Shown in pieces: positions 22,886 to 35,154 of a DNA stretch of 64,000 bases. A program made the position numbers and the translations under genes. Source of the DNA: Paraconiothyrium sp. Pb-2020 (lineage: Eukaryota > Ascomycota > Dothideomycetes > Pleosporales > Didymosphaeriaceae); NCBI GenBank assembly GCA_022419385.1, contig JAJUBI010000002.1, forward strand, positions 2,914,001-2,978,000, written 5' to 3'. The notes under the pieces were generated by a model. It had not been told where the DNA came from and did not search any database. It worked only from the letters and a program-made list of their open reading frames with translations. The number at the start of each line of letters is the position of its first letter. The stretch's first letter is position 1.

Positions 22886-24021
22886 ATGGAGTCAATTCGC
22901 CCTGCCTTGGCGACGCTGCGGCTGACGGCAACCCGACGGGCTCCTCGTCCGCTGTACCGTTGTCTGCACACGACCCCGTCGCGGCGCGCTACGCCGCTGC
23001 CTCATCCCTCCGTCCCTGGACCGCCGCCGGAGACGCCCACGCCATCTCCGACGGATGCCCTCGACAGGGTTGCTAGGAAGAGGAAGCAGGCCGGGCTGTT
23101 GCAGCAGGCAAAGGACATCAGAGCGGCGCCATCCAAGCCGGGCAGTGCACTCGCAAAGCGCTTCTGGAAGGACGTGACTGTGAAGGAGGCAGATGGTACG
23201 AACTCTCCACCAGAGCGCTTGCATCTGCGTTAACCATGGCAGGTGGCTTACAGGTCTTCCTCGACAGCAGACCCGTGCGGATGCCTACGAAGGAAATACT
23301 CACCGTCCCGTCGACCAAGCACCAGCTCGCGACAGCCATTGCCCTCGAGTGGGACCTCCTCGTGAGCGCACAGCAGGCCCTGAAGACGCACTACATACCC
23401 ATGACATCACTGGCCGCCCGCGCAAAGGACATTGAAAAGGCGGACGCTGAGGGCATTACCAAACCGCGTGAAGACATCATCCGCATGCTGATGCGCTATC
23501 TCGCCACGGACACACTGCTGTGCTGGGCGCCCGAGAAAGTGCTCAACGAGGTCCCTCAAGGTGGACTTAGCCTCCGCGAGACGCAGATGAAACTTGCCAC
23601 GCCCATCATTGCTTACCTGACGACGCACGTGTGGCCGGGGGTCGAGATCAAGCCCGTCCTGGAGCCAGACAGCATTATGCCCGTCCCGCAGCCCGACATG
23701 ACGCAAGACGTGATTCACGGCTGGCTTGCAGGTGTCCCGTCGTTCGAACTGGCGGGTCTGGAACGCGCGGTGCTGGCGTCCAAAAGTCTACTTATCGGCG
23801 TCAGGCTGATCCACGAATGGGGCGAAGCGTTTGCGCAATCGCGGAAGGCTGATGGCGCGGGCCGGTTCGGAATCGAGGAAGCGGCCGAGGCAGCCAGCAC
23901 TGAAGTGCGATGGCAAATAGGACAGTGGGGGGAAGTCGAAGATACGCACGACGTGGAAAGGGAAGACCTGAAGCGCCAGCTGGGAAGTGCCATCCTGCTG
24001 GTTGGTGGAGAGTCGTCGTGA
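22886..24021 (+). CDS. ATP12: Mitochondrial F1-ATPase assembly chaperone Atp12
   Basis: Exons 22886-23195 and 23243-24021 give 362 residues. The N-terminus is basic and rich in Arg/Ser/Thr without acidic residues (RLTATRRAPRPLYRCLH), a mitochondrial presequence. The mature part has the Atp12 signature: RFWKDV, VFLDSRPVRMPTKEIL, ATAIALEWD, then a DTLLCWAPE segment (family: DTxxxR), a LLIGVRLIHEW-like helix and a C-terminal Glu/Asp-rich stretch. Atp12 binds the F1 alpha subunit in the matrix before assembly of the ATP synthase head. The 47-nt intron joins GAD to GGL with a phase-1 junction. Length fits the family. Confidence 0.93.
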
Positions 24022-24416
24022 ACTGTGTAAATACCACAGCCGGGCGGGACTGCGCCATGTATCATTATTAGACGTATGTAGAGCAGCAGTCGCCTTGCAA
24101 AGCCGTGCCTGCAAAGGAAGGTTGAATAGACAAGAATACCAGCGCAATGAGCATACACGCACGCGGGACTGCGAACTGCGAACTGGGAGCCGGGTGCTTG
24201 TGCGTCAGGGACCCGGCCTCCAATAGGTCTAGGCCCAGCCCCGCTCCACTGTTTGGGCGACGTCAAGTTTCCGACCTTCGATGGACTGCGAAGTCGCACA
24301 GGCACGCTGCTATTCTGTCGTTGGGAGCCTGCTCGAGCCTGCGTCGTGAGGAGCACTTCCATCCATCCTAGCACCAGCACGACCCGCAGCCTCGCCCTGG
24401 GGCTACCGGCGCCGGC
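24022..24416. other. Intergenic upstream of the OSBP gene
   Basis: About 395 bases without a recognised gene. It must include the ATP12 3' UTR and the OSBP promoter. Confidence 0.5.
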
Positions 24417-27400
24417 ATGGCAGAAGGGTATGTCCAAGTATTTCCAAGCCGTCATCCCCGCAGCGCCCCGACGACACGTTTGGCTGCGCAAGTCCGCCCG
24501 CTGACGACATACATATACAGACACAAGCGCTCCAAGTCGAGCGGCGTCAAGAACCTCCTGGGGAGAGTCTCTTCCAGAAACGACGTCACCGATCCTGAGG
24601 CGCTTCCAGAGAGCTCGTCGGTCACGTCGCTCAGCTCGCAGCAGCCCTCTTCCCTCTCGTCGCACCCGCACAACCACAGCCACCTGGGGCACACACGAAG
24701 CACCTCGTCGAAACACCGCCCGCACCTCTCCGCGAGCATGTCCAACGTGAACACCCAGGACGCCAATGCCAACGGCCCCACTTCTCCAAGCTATGCCGCC
24801 TCCCCGCTGTCCCCGACTCCCAAGGGTGCCTCCATCGAGCAGTCTGTAAAGCTGTTCCGCGTCTTTGAGTCGCTTCGCAACGGCGACACCGCTGCCATAT
24901 CAAAGGCCATCAGGGAACAGGCCAACAGCAGTGCAGACAGCGACCAGAGCAGCACCTCGCTGACTCTTCCTAGCCGCACCGAGGGCACTACTATACTGCA
25001 CCTGGCCATACAATGCGCCGAGGTCCCTGTCATTGAATTCGTGCTGTCGAATGCGACGCCTGGACCTGACTCGGTCATCGACATCAATGGCCGTGACCGC
25101 GATGGCAACACAGCTCTACACCTCGCAGCCACCCTCGGCCGCGCACCTGTTGTGCGCATGCTGCTCGACAAACCTGGCATCAACGATTCTATAACGAACT
25201 ACAACGGGCAGACGCCGCTTGACCTCGCCCGTACGCCCGACATCTTCCAGCAGTTGCAGCTGGCTCGATCCATATTCATCGACACAAACGTGAAGAAGAT
25301 ACAACAACTGCTGGCTGCCGGCGACATGGCGTCTCTCGAGAAGCTGCTGCAGGATGCGCGGATAAAGAGCACGCTCGACGTGAATGGCGGGGAGCTGGTG
25401 ACCGACCCCATTGTGGTGGAAGCCGGAGGTACTCTGCTGCACGAGGCCGCGAAGAAGAAGGATGTGAAACTGGCACAGTTGCTCCTTCTCAACGGAGCTG
25501 ACCCTTTCCGGCGAGATCGCAAGGGCAAGCTTCCTCAGGACTACACCAAAGACGACCGGACTCGTGCGATACTGAAGCGCTCACCTGCTGCCGCTGCTGC
25601 GCAAAGGGGAATACAAGAGAAGACGATCCTTGCGGGAGCAGGTCCGCAAGCCGGAGCCGCTCCAGAAAGTGGCATGGGTGCGAAGGAGTCGCGTGAGATG
25701 AAGGGCTACCTTAAGAAGTGGACCAACTACACTAGCGGGTACAAGCTGCGCTGGTTCGTTCTAGAAGATGGAGTGCTGAGCTACTACAAACATCAAGACG
25801 ACACGGGTACTGCTTGTCGTGGCGCCATCAATATGCGCATAGCGAAGCTTTACATGGATCCGCAGGATAAACAACGTTTTGAGATACAGGGCAAATCGTC
25901 CGTCAAATATCATCTCAAGGCCAACCACCAGGTCGAGGCTAAAAGATGGTACTGGGCGCTGAACAACGCCATCCAATGGTCCAAGGATGAAGCACGGGAA
26001 GAAGTAAAGCGCACCCAGCATGACCAGGAGGCGTTGGCACAAGCTAAAGTAGAGGCACTTGACAAGCGCCTGACTAAGGAAGGCGACAACGGAAGCGTTG
26101 CTAGCTCCAAGGTCACAGGCTCGCGGTACTTGGCTCCTACAACGTCACTTGGGGTGCCGTTGACCAGCCAGGACACGGCGTCGCGTTCAGGCCAAAGTGT
26201 CATTGAAGATGGACCAGACAGTGTCTATGACCCTAGCGTGGCGGGCAACGAGCTCGGGAAGATGGTCAGTCATGTCGGCACGGCCACTGTGGAGGGTGAC
26301 GCCGACGACGATGAAGACTATGGGGATGACACAAGCAGTCATGAAGTAAGACCCCAAAGCAAGGATGCTTTCAATATCACCGCGCAGTCCGCAAAGCTCC
26401 AGCTTGACCTCCTTGAACACGTGTCCACCGCGCTGCAACAGGAAAAGACGAAGAACCCAACATTGCAGATTTCAGATCCGATGATGCTGCAAGCGCTTTC
26501 CTCGTATGAGTCAGCGGTGGGAAATCTGAAGGGACTGATCGGGGATTTATTGCGCATATCACGAGATCGTGATGCTTACTGGCAATACCGATTAGATAGG
26601 GAAGCTAACGTGCGCCGAATGTGGGAAGAGAGTATGGCTAAGGTTGCCCGCGAACAGGAAGAGCTCGAAAACCGGATAGGTGAAGCGGAAACTAAACGGC
26701 GAAAGACGAAGCGGGCTCTGCGAGAGGCTTTGGAGGATTACCAGGTTGGTGGCGCAAGAAGGTTATCCCAAGGTTCAGACGACTTTGTTGATCCCGAGGA
26801 GGACCAAGCACCATTGAAATCGCAACCTAGCTCGCAAGCATTGCGGAGGAAGGCTACCCTTGCTAACATCGCTGCGGACATGTCTGGATCCGACTCGGAG
26901 GACGATGAGGAATTCTTCGATGCTGTCGGCGCCGGTGAAGTCGAGGTCGTCGAGATGCCCGTCGCAACGCCAGATGGTGATTCAAAAGAAGCCCGCTCTG
27001 CTCTTAGTAGTGATCTGTTCGAAAGCAAGCATGCAGATGTTGCGAAAGGCTTCGTGGGGTACGAAGGTGGCGTGCGGAAGAAGCTGGCCATGGACGATGA
27101 TAATAGACCAAAGATCTCGCTTTGGGTAAGCAAACTATTCCGAGAATCTTGTACCGAAGCTAATTTCATCACAGGCCATTCTTAAGTCCATGATTGGAAA
27201 AGACATGACAAAGATGACACTTCCGGTCTCTTTCAACGAGCCGACGTCTCTCCTGCAGCGTGTTGCGGAGGACATGGAGTATACCGACCTCATTGACATT
27301 GCCGCCGAACGTGCCGACTCCACTGAACGGCTACTTTACGTAGCTGCATTTGCTGCTTCGGAATATGCCTCAACCATTGGACGCGTGGCAAAGCCGTTCA

Positions 27401-28398
27401 ACCCTCTTCTTGGTGAGACTTACGAGTACGCTAGACCTGACAAAGGCTATCGTTTCTTCATCGAGCAAGTGAGCCACCATCCACCTGTTGGTGCTGCTTA
27501 CGCAGAATCAACGAAGTGGGATTACTACGTAAGCTTTGGACATGCTCATTCCCTATTGCAAGCGCATGCTGACGTATAATAGGGCGAATCTGCAGTCAAG
27601 TCCAAGTTCTACGGTCGATCCTTCGACATCAACCCGCTCGGGACCTGGTTTCTGCGTCTCCGACCAACAGCAACCGGCGGTAAAGAGGAACTCTACACCT
27701 GGAAAAAGGTCACGTCTTCCGTAATCGGCATTATCACCGGCAACCCCACCGTCGACAACTACGGCCTCATGGAAATCAAGAACCACACCACCGGCGAAGT
27801 CTGCCAGCTCGACTTCAAGCCCCGCGGCTGGAAAGCTTCTTCCGCCTACCAAGTCATCGGGAAAGTGCTTGATGCAGAGGGAAGAGTCAGATGGAGCGTA
27901 GGCGGCCGTTGGAATGACAAGATCTATGCGCGCTTCACGCCTGGGTTTGAAGATGCGGATATTGATAAGGGCGGGAGCAAACATGCCAAGCACGACGATA
28001 ATAAAGCGTTCCTCGTGTGGCAGGCGCATACACGACCCACAGGCATCCCTTTCAACCTCACTCCCTTCGTTGTCACTCTCAACGCCGTGGACGAGCACCT
28101 GCGCCCCGTCGTCGCGCCGACAGACACCAGACTCCGGCCCGATCAACGGGCCATGGAAGATGGCGAGTACGACCTCGCTGCCACGGAGAAAAACCGCGTC
28201 GAAGAGAAGCAGCGCGCGACACGGAGGAAGCGGGAGGCGCACGGTGAGGAGTTCGTGCCTAAGTGGTTCTCCAAGGGGAGATGCGACATCACGGGTGAAG
28301 AGTACTGGGAGTTCAACCACAAGTATTGGCATGTGAGGCACGATGTTGCGCAGAAGAAGACGCAGTGGGAGGAGCACGGGTTGGAGGATATCTTCTGA
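24417..28398 (+). CDS. Oxysterol-binding protein with ankyrin, PH and ORD domains
   Basis: Main exons: 24417-27125, 27175-27528 and 27583-28398, giving 1292 residues. A 93-nt in-frame segment at 24428-24520 has good splice signals (GTATGT...ATATACAG) and is probably an intron, which would give MAEGHKRSK... and 1261 residues. Domains: ankyrin repeats (about 160-360), PH domain starting [17 protein letters not shown] (about 428-522), a coiled-coil/acidic linker, an FFAT-like motif [11 protein letters not shown] preceded by an acidic tract (near residue 830), and the lipid-binding ORD with the hallmark EQVSHHPP (near residue 1000) and [12 protein letters not shown]. This is the Osh1/Osh2 architecture: a sterol/PI4P exchanger working at ER contact sites through VAP proteins. 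It is conserved and probably essential for lipid distribution. Confidence 0.95.
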
Positions 28399-28599
28399 GA
28401 TATATATTGAAGTTGATGCTGTTCATGATTCGCTTGAGTTTTGCAGCCTCTTCCTGGAAGCAAGCTTGTGTATATGGGGACAGTATATCGGATATGGTTT
28501 TGTAATCTTAGCGTATGTGTCACGAGGATGTCTACTCTCTTCAATTTAAATTTGTTGCGAAGATCACGCTCGCTTATGCAAGGCCGACGTCCAATGTAA

Positions 28600-29808
28600 C
28601 TATCGATACCGGACTATATCAAACCCGTACTCTAAGCTTTCGGTCTTATCTGTATCTGTGCCCTGAGGTAGGTTAACCCGATCGTTCTCCTGACGTGAGC
28701 TATCCTTCTTCATCTCCGCAACCCTCCTTGCTTTGCCCTCAAATCTCTTCTCCTGCTCCATCGAAAACGTCCCCTCAAGCGGCGGCTGACAACGCCTCGG
28801 TAGCCCGGCGAAACATCTTGGAGCACCGATAAACCCATCTCCACCGTGTAAGAAACCGGACTGCGGAGGCTCGGGTTGCGAGACCTCTAGCTTGTACTGC
28901 AGCGGCGGTCTACTTGATCTCGCAGTCCTCCGTCCATCGTTCTCCTCCACGTCAAGATCCACGAACCACCGCCCATCTTTATACAGCGCCTTCCTCCATT
29001 TCACAACAGTGCGCACTTCGTCGTCCTCATCTACGTCCACCCACCTACCGCCCACTTTGCCTTTTCCATTAGGCACAAACTTCTTCGGCTTGACCTCGTA
29101 CTTTTCTGGGTTTTTGCGCGCCAACCAACCCGTCATCCAGCTCGTTTCCGATTTTTTTTGCGCCCGGATCATGGCTTCTTCATCGGTCTCTTGATGCTCG
29201 ATGCCGATGTAAGCGTAGCCTCGCGCTTTACCGATGACCAGTTCTGTCTCATTGACGTCGAGGCGGTATCCAATAAGTATACCTGATGCGTCTCTGCAGT
29301 TGATGGGAACGCTGACCATGTCAGCGATATCTGTTTCGTCGCCTGTGTCGAGGTCCTCGCCCTCCCCGTCTTCGTCCCCTTCGGTCTCTTCATTGTCTTC
29401 AGCATCTTCTTCTAGGGCGTCTTGTTCGTTTTGCGAAGCGCCGTTAACGCTTGTGATTGGGGATGCCGACCTGCTGAGGCTCGTCTCCAAAGAGCTGCGG
29501 GCGCGTGTTCTGCAGGCTGGAGAGATGGAGGCGCGCGAGCTTTGGCCGCCTCTGGGACGCAGAACTTTCTCTGCGTTCGCTGTCGTGCATTGTGCTTCCT
29601 TGAGAGCTTCTATGCGTTGAGATGACGAGTCTACCCTGGCGATCACGTCGTACTCGGGGAGACTATCTCGTCTGCTCTTCGCCGAGACGGTTTCGGTGAC
29701 TGCGCTAAAAGGGGTTTCTTCCGTCGCTTGCAGCCGCAACAATATATTAGGATTAGGTCGCTTCGCCGTCATATTTGTATTACAATCGACTGTACTGAGT
29801 GTGTGCAT
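28600..29808 (-). CDS. Acidic orphan protein
   Basis: One exon encodes 402 residues from the ATG at 29808; the next Met (MTAKRPNPN) is 12 codons on. Residues of about 130-165 form a strongly acidic low-complexity tract (runs of Glu and Asp). The segment after it has a conserved-looking core (GILIGYRLDVNETELVIGKA, then WMTGWLARKNPEKYEV and GGRWVDVDEDDEVRTVVKW). No membrane segment or signal peptide. I do not recognise the family. It is convergent with the OSBP gene, separated by about 200 bases. Confidence 0.7.
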   Translation of the reverse strand: MHTLSTVDCNTNMTAKRPNPNILLRLQATEETPFSAVTETVSAKSRRDSLPEYDVIARVDSSSQRIEALKEAQCTTANAEKVLRPRGGQSSRASISPACRTRARSSLETSLSRSASPITSVNGASQNEQDALEEDAEDNEETEGDEDGEGEDLDTGDETDIADMVSVPINCRDASGILIGYRLDVNETELVIGKARGYAYIGIEHQETDEEAMIRAQKKSETSWMTGWLARKNPEKYEVKPKKFVPNGKGKVGGRWVDVDEDDEVRTVVKWRKALYKDGRWFVDLDVEENDGRRTARSSRPPLQYKLEVSQPEPPQSGFLHGGDGFIGAPRCFAGLPRRCQPPLEGTFSMEQEKRFEGKARRVAEMKKDSSRQENDRVNLPQGTDTDKTESLEYGFDIVRYR

Positions 29809-30779
29809 AGCTCATTCTTATGCAAAGAGTATGTATTGAGTCAGCGTTCTCGTCACTACGACGCGAACAATGGCTTGCGTCGATCGTAGAACTATAGGCA
29901 AGGGACAGGAAAAATGCTGTTATGCTCTATAAGCAAAATGCGATTGCGGTAAGAATGCGATGCTGAAACGCGGTTCGACCCCAAGCGACCCGTGGGTAGC
30001 GATGTGTTGAAGGGAAGACAACGGACTGGACGCTCGATTGCCATGTGTCATGCTGCCGTCCGTTAGGGGGTATCAACCAGGGGTTTTCCTGCGGGTTGTG
30101 GCAGGTACGATGTCGACTGCAGGAGCAACCTTTAGGCCGACGCGAAGACGGAACAAAGCTTGCAGAATGTGTTGTCAGGGTTAGGACAGAGCGATCTTGA
30201 GCAATGCTTCGCATGTCCATGGTGTTAACAGAACGATCTGCCTCACTATCAGCCAGAGTCAACATGATCTAGCTTGTACTAACCTACTCGCGGGCAGATG
30301 TCCCGTGCGTGCCAGCGAAACCCAGAAACAATGAACATTAGACGATGGAAGAAGATGTGGAATGTGTGAGCATAGATTGACTATTAAATATCCAAATGGT
30401 CGTGGTCGTCAGATATGTACTGCACACAAATTCAGTCTGCCGTTGAATGCTTGATCGTAGACCCCTGCAAAACACCCAGAAGAGACCTGAAAGACAAAAT
30501 ACAGATGCTCGCTATAAGAGAAATATCTAACGCTTCTCTGTGACAAAATCAATCTAGATGGTATCGTGCTGAGCCGTAAATGCAGAAAGTTTAAGATACG
30601 ATGTGATAGACCGCAAATCTCACACAGTACGCGGACTCCGTCGCTGATACAAAAGTGACTGGGAAATTCTCCTGTGATGAAGTGCCGGGAAATAGCTTTT
30701 TCGTATGCCTCCAGATACCAATATTTCGAATCATAATAAGAATTTTTCCCCTAGTACTCCAGGACGATTGCCGTGGCTT
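29809..30779. other. Intergenic, no gene recognised
   Basis: About 970 bases between two minus-strand genes. Only short ORFs lacking motifs. It holds the promoter of the acidic orphan and the 3' UTR of the MFS gene. Confidence 0.5.
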
Positions 30780-32707
30780 TTAGATGCTGCCGTAACCTTG
30801 CTGTGGCTCATCCTCTTCGAGCAAGCTTTCCATTATGCTGTCGGCTTCAGTATTGGTCACCGTGATAGCGTCTTCATCTTGCAACTTCTTCTGCATGCGA
30901 TAAGTCTGCACAGTAACATAGGTGACCAGCGCTACGCCGACAACGAACGCAGCAACAGCCAAGAAGACGTTGACTGGCACAGGATTCCCATGGAAAGCTG
31001 TCTTTGTCAAAGCCGCGATACCTGTTTGTGAAAGATTGATGATGCCGGAAAAGAAAATAATAGTTCCGTAGACGCGGCCAAAGGTGGCATAGCCAAAGAC
31101 CTTGGTGGCGTAATCGGACATGGCAGAATAGTACAGAGGGCGAAGAGCAACGAACAGTATTACGTTAACATAACCTGCCCACAGTGCAGCTATCGAGCCT
31201 ACGATGCCGATGACTGTGATGATAACCAAGATAAGAAGTAGCACGCCAGGCACGCTTACGTTGTCAAGCAACATGCCGAGGAACGGTGTGCTGATGACGC
31301 CACCAATAGGCAGGGCCCAGTCAAAGAAATCGTTGATGCGTGTTGCAAGCTCGATAGACCCTAGCATGTAGAGATATTGTTCTCTGACAGTGGCAATGAA
31401 GTAGTTCATTCGGATCATCTGTAGGACCGTGAGAAGCGTAAGGAGGTAGAACCACGGGGTCATCATCTGCTCATTGGCAGGTTTGTTATGCAGAGCACCC
31501 CAGACACCAGCGGCGTCTTGCCGATGCTCTTCCTCCTCTTCGCGCCTCCTTCGCCTGTCAGGCGATCCGACCAGCTTGTCAAGCTTTTGCTGTCGCCTCT
31601 TACGCCGAGTGCTTCGCATCTTGCGGCGTCTCCAAATTTCGTCGTCGGATAGCTCGTCGTCCGAGGAGTGGACATCACGCATTGCATCTTCAGCGTGTTC
31701 CAGTTTCTGCTGCAGCTGTCCGGGAGTCTTGTAGCTCTCAGTGGGTAGGAAAGTCAGCTGAGCAAGGAGGATCGCAATAGGCACTACGAGATAAGCAAGG
31801 AAGAAGTGCTGCGGTTTGAAGGCACGGTCGGTAGCATCGTAGATCAATCGTGCAATCAAAAAAATGGCAGCCGAAGCATCAAAAGCACCCGTCACTAGTG
31901 CGACTATACATGTGTTAGTTCTGATGAGTAGATGTGTGTTATGGGTGACTACTTACCGATGGTGCCCGCATATTTGGGAAAGGCATTCGCGATCTGGAAA
32001 GAAGGCAGAAAGATGAAGTTACCTCCGAGCGCAAGGAAGAAGTTACCGACGGTGTATCCATCAAAGTCATCAATCTGGAAAGCAAGGCTCATGAGGATGC
32101 TGCCGGCAGCGAGACAGAAACATCCCAGCAGGTAACATAGTTTTGGACCATAGCGATCAAGCAAGGCACCCACGGGTAGTGCAGAGAGATTGGCGGTTGT
32201 AGAGGCAAGCGAGAAGAAGAAGTTGAGTCGCAGATCTTGCTCGAAGCATACTGGGACACCTTTGTCTAGCTCTTCCGGTGTGCACAAGTCTTGGTAAACG
32301 CCTTCCTGGACGAGGATGGGCTTGAGTGCAGCGAAGCCGAAGACTATGCCACTTGCGAACCAACAGGCGAGTACTGTTGTGATTACCTGAGCTGCGTCAC
32401 GGTGGTTAGTGTAGATCGTGGTAGTGACGGATCGGGGAATCTTGAACGAACCAATACGCTTCGCTGTAGGAACAGTATACTGGGTCACGCCGCCGTAGTC
32501 TTCGATTGTATCTTCGGGCTTCTTCAAGAAGTCGTAACTAGCGAGGCGGCGTATCGACTTTGTGCTATCGAAGCCGCTGCCGAGGGAGAGACGGCGTTCG
32601 GAACGCGCGATGGACTCTGCGCGCTCGAGCGGCGGAAGGAAGAGGTCGACCAAGGCCTCCTCTCGATCCTGACCTACCAATTGAGAGACATGCTGCACGA
32701 GAGACAT
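30780..32707 (-). CDS. MFS transporter of the Fmp42/SLC43-like group
   Basis: Exons 32707-31957 and 31903-30780, joined in phase across a 53-nt intron, give 624 residues. A cytosolic N-terminus of about 115 residues precedes twelve predicted transmembrane helices. Marks: DLCTPEELDKGVPVCFEQDL in the first luminal loop (two Cys), NLSALPVGALLDRYGPKLCY as the conserved MFS helix 2-3 loop, a long charged central loop (Arg-rich and Glu-rich, about residues 310-390), and a C-terminal tail ending EPQQGYGSI. This matches the fungal Fmp42 group, distantly related to SLC43 amino-acid transporters. Yeast Fmp42 is linked to vacuole or mitochondrial fractions. The substrate is not established. Confidence 0.88.
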
Positions 32708-33405
32708 GGAAGCTCAGCAGCGAGGGGAAGCGGCGCAGCGTGGAGGCGTCCGAGGTGAATCGAAGTTGTCGCAGGACGCGAGGAAAAGACGGCAAGAGAG
32801 AGATTATATTGAGCAGAAGAACCTGGCGGGGCCCTGGTAGGCCGACGAGTAAGTTTAGCCCCGATCTTCGGTCACGCGCAGGTTAATCGAACGAAGGCAG
32901 CTTGCGCGGCATGTGATGTTGCTGCGTTCCCCAAGGCGCTGCTGATGTGCTCCCACACGGTGCTGAGGAGCTGCACTGTCTTCGCTGCTCGACGCTTCTC
33001 GAAAGTTGTGCAGTCGACGCTATCGCTGCAGCACATGGCCTGATTGGAGGCGTCCATGCATTGACCACTGACACCATCGCCGATCACGCCCCCACACGCA
33101 TCCCCCAGTACTTCGTACTTCGGAACGAACAGCAGCGCTGGCAAGGAAGGTCTGCAATGCTTCACCTGCACACCCGTCGCATGCGGAACGTGGCAGTCAA
33201 TGGGATCCTGTCAATCCCCATCAACATCACCAAGAGCGCCCGCCTTCCAGCTCCCGACGTGAATGCATCCATCGTCTTCGCATGGCACATACTTCACCAC
33301 AGAATTCAACAATGGCCCAAGGTTCAAAGAAGACGCGCCTGGTGGCGTCCAGCGCACTCCTCAAACCAACTACCAAAACGCGAACAACGGCATCCATAGC
33401 AGACC
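32708..33405. other. Region between divergent genes
   Basis: About 700 bases between the starts of the MFS gene (minus) and the 582-residue orphan (plus). ORFs on both strands here have no clear family. One frame around 33270-33400 has protein-like composition (FNNGPRFKEDAPGG), so an unrecognised upstream exon cannot be excluded. Confidence 0.4.
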
Positions 33406-35154
33406 ATGTCCTTCCTCAAGCACCTCTTCCCAGCCTTTGATGTCCCACCCGAAACCCAGCTAGCGCTCAACCGAGATCGACCAAACGCGCAGCTTGCGTC
33501 AAATGGCAAATGGATACCACCTCTGACCTTCACTCGGATCAGAAAGGCGCTGTATGTTTCCGACGATGAGCATCGTCCATGCGATCCAGGAGTCGAACAG
33601 CAGGTTACCAATGCCGTCGTAGGACCAGATTCCGACATCTCCCCAGATGCGATAACTGTTAGTGACATTTTCCGTGCAACAAGAGACTTCCTCAACGCTG
33701 AGATCTCGGCGCAGGAGCAAGCCCTTGTTGTCTTCAAGCCAGAATTTGCCTTCGAGAAGATAATCTGCCACCCCAAAGGGAACGATTTGCCTCAATTCAG
33801 CACAGCCCAGGAATTGAGCAACGTCAACGACGGAAATCATCTTACGATACCGATAAGAAGTATAGGTATGACCGTTGACTTAGACGTGCTGAAGCGGATA
33901 AGGGCAGGGAAGGGGCCCCGGCCGTTCAAGGCAGAAGACCTGGTCGAGAGGCTGCGCCTGGAACCCCGAGAAGGTCTGGGTTCGGAGGAGTGTCCATACA
34001 TTGAGGAGACCTACGATGAGCTCCTGGCCGTGCTGCGAACTTGGAACGTGCATGTTGGCCACAGTCCAGATTGCACTCGTACGCGACAAAGGTTGATTGA
34101 TGCTCTCATATCACGGTGCCGGCTGCTAGACGAAGTCGAACAGGGACATCAAGACGAGAGCATTCTCGAGCAGCAGGGTTTGCGTCTGCGTCAGACTCTT
34201 CACGAATATCGACCCGAACTGAAGAGCTTTGAGGATCAGGACGTTATCCATCAGTTGATCATTACGATTGCGAACCGAGGCATCGCCATACCGGACCTGG
34301 ATGATGAAGTTAGAGACCGAGCTGTGGAGATACTCTTTAGGGAATACCGCTCGAGGATATATCTTAGCAAAGAACACTCCGCATGGAGAGATCGACTCAA
34401 GGCGGAGACCGAACGAGCAAAGCTTCAAAAAGACGACACTGAAGTGCGAGAGTTGGTGAAACAGAGGAAACAGCTCGATAAGGAGAGTTGCAACCAAGCC
34501 TCGGAGGAAGTGCGGTCTGCTATCAGAATTGCTCGAAATTGCCTGTCCGAGAAGGTGTTAAATGGACTCCAGTCTCTAACGGAGCAGCAAGCAAGCCAGA
34601 AGTCGGCAGGATGTAGCATAGCAAAAGCGCCGGCTTCGGCAATCGCGCAAAGCTGCATTGAGAACAACGACGCGGTAGAGAGCATGCTCCAGGATTGGGA
34701 CATCGACCACACCTTGAAAAGTGCAATCGAGCGTCTGCACAAGATGAAACACGTGGGCAGTGACAACGCTAGTCTAGTCAAGAAACTCGCGGGCCTTGAT
34801 GTCCCGAAAGGCGAGCGAAAGACTGTCATGGAGCGACGACGGAAGGATCCCAGGACTCCATATATCATGATGGAGGTTGCCAATCAGAGCTCGCAATTGC
34901 AGGGGATGTCGCAACGCGTCCTTTTGCGTATGGATGAGCTAGACGACTCATTTGAGTGCGTCTTGAACGCAGGCAGGGCCAGCTCCCGTGCGCATAACAC
35001 GCTGTTGGCGAGGGTAGACGAAGATGACCCGTACTATAAGGAAGAGACGTCCTACGTAGTCAAAGAGCCTCAGGCTGTAGTAAGTGGTGGTCAAGAGGCC
35101 ATCAAAGCGGAGGGTGCGATGGTTGGCGAGGGAGGAGGCTTCGGGAAATGCTGA
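33406..35154 (+). CDS. Orphan protein, 582 residues
   Basis: A single uninterrupted ORF begins MSFLKHLFPAFDVPP. The protein is mixed alpha/beta in appearance at the N-terminus and strongly helical and charged in the middle (about residues 300-380, including AWRDRLKAETERAKLQKDD), suggesting a coiled coil. No signal peptide, membrane segment or catalytic motif is visible. I do not recognise the family. Length, codon use and lack of stops support a real gene. It lies between the Fmp42-like gene and the phosphate carrier. Confidence 0.7.
   Translation: MSFLKHLFPAFDVPPETQLALNRDRPNAQLASNGKWIPPLTFTRIRKALYVSDDEHRPCDPGVEQQVTNAVVGPDSDISPDAITVSDIFRATRDFLNAEISAQEQALVVFKPEFAFEKIICHPKGNDLPQFSTAQELSNVNDGNHLTIPIRSIGMTVDLDVLKRIRAGKGPRPFKAEDLVERLRLEPREGLGSEECPYIEETYDELLAVLRTWNVHVGHSPDCTRTRQRLIDALISRCRLLDEVEQGHQDESILEQQGLRLRQTLHEYRPELKSFEDQDVIHQLIITIANRGIAIPDLDDEVRDRAVEILFREYRSRIYLSKEHSAWRDRLKAETERAKLQKDDTEVRELVKQRKQLDKESCNQASEEVRSAIRIARNCLSEKVLNGLQSLTEQQASQKSAGCSIAKAPASAIAQSCIENNDAVESMLQDWDIDHTLKSAIERLHKMKHVGSDNASLVKKLAGLDVPKGERKTVMERRRKDPRTPYIMMEVANQSSQLQGMSQRVLLRMDELDDSFECVLNAGRASSRAHNTLLARVDEDDPYYKEETSYVVKEPQAVVSGGQEAIKAEGAMVGEGGGFGKC

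Noticed and set aside
23715..24725. Minus-strand ORF of 336 codons opposite ATP12 and the OSBP start
   Set aside because: It runs antisense to conserved coding sequence and has Arg-rich shadow composition; no family marks.
27553..28377. Minus-strand ORF of 274 codons opposite the OSBP lipid-binding domain
   Set aside because: It is antisense to the highly conserved ORD exon.
32872..33171. Cys-rich minus-strand ORF that resembles a small secreted protein
   Set aside because: No signal peptide and no start in good context; it overlaps another ORF and lies in the region between divergent genes.
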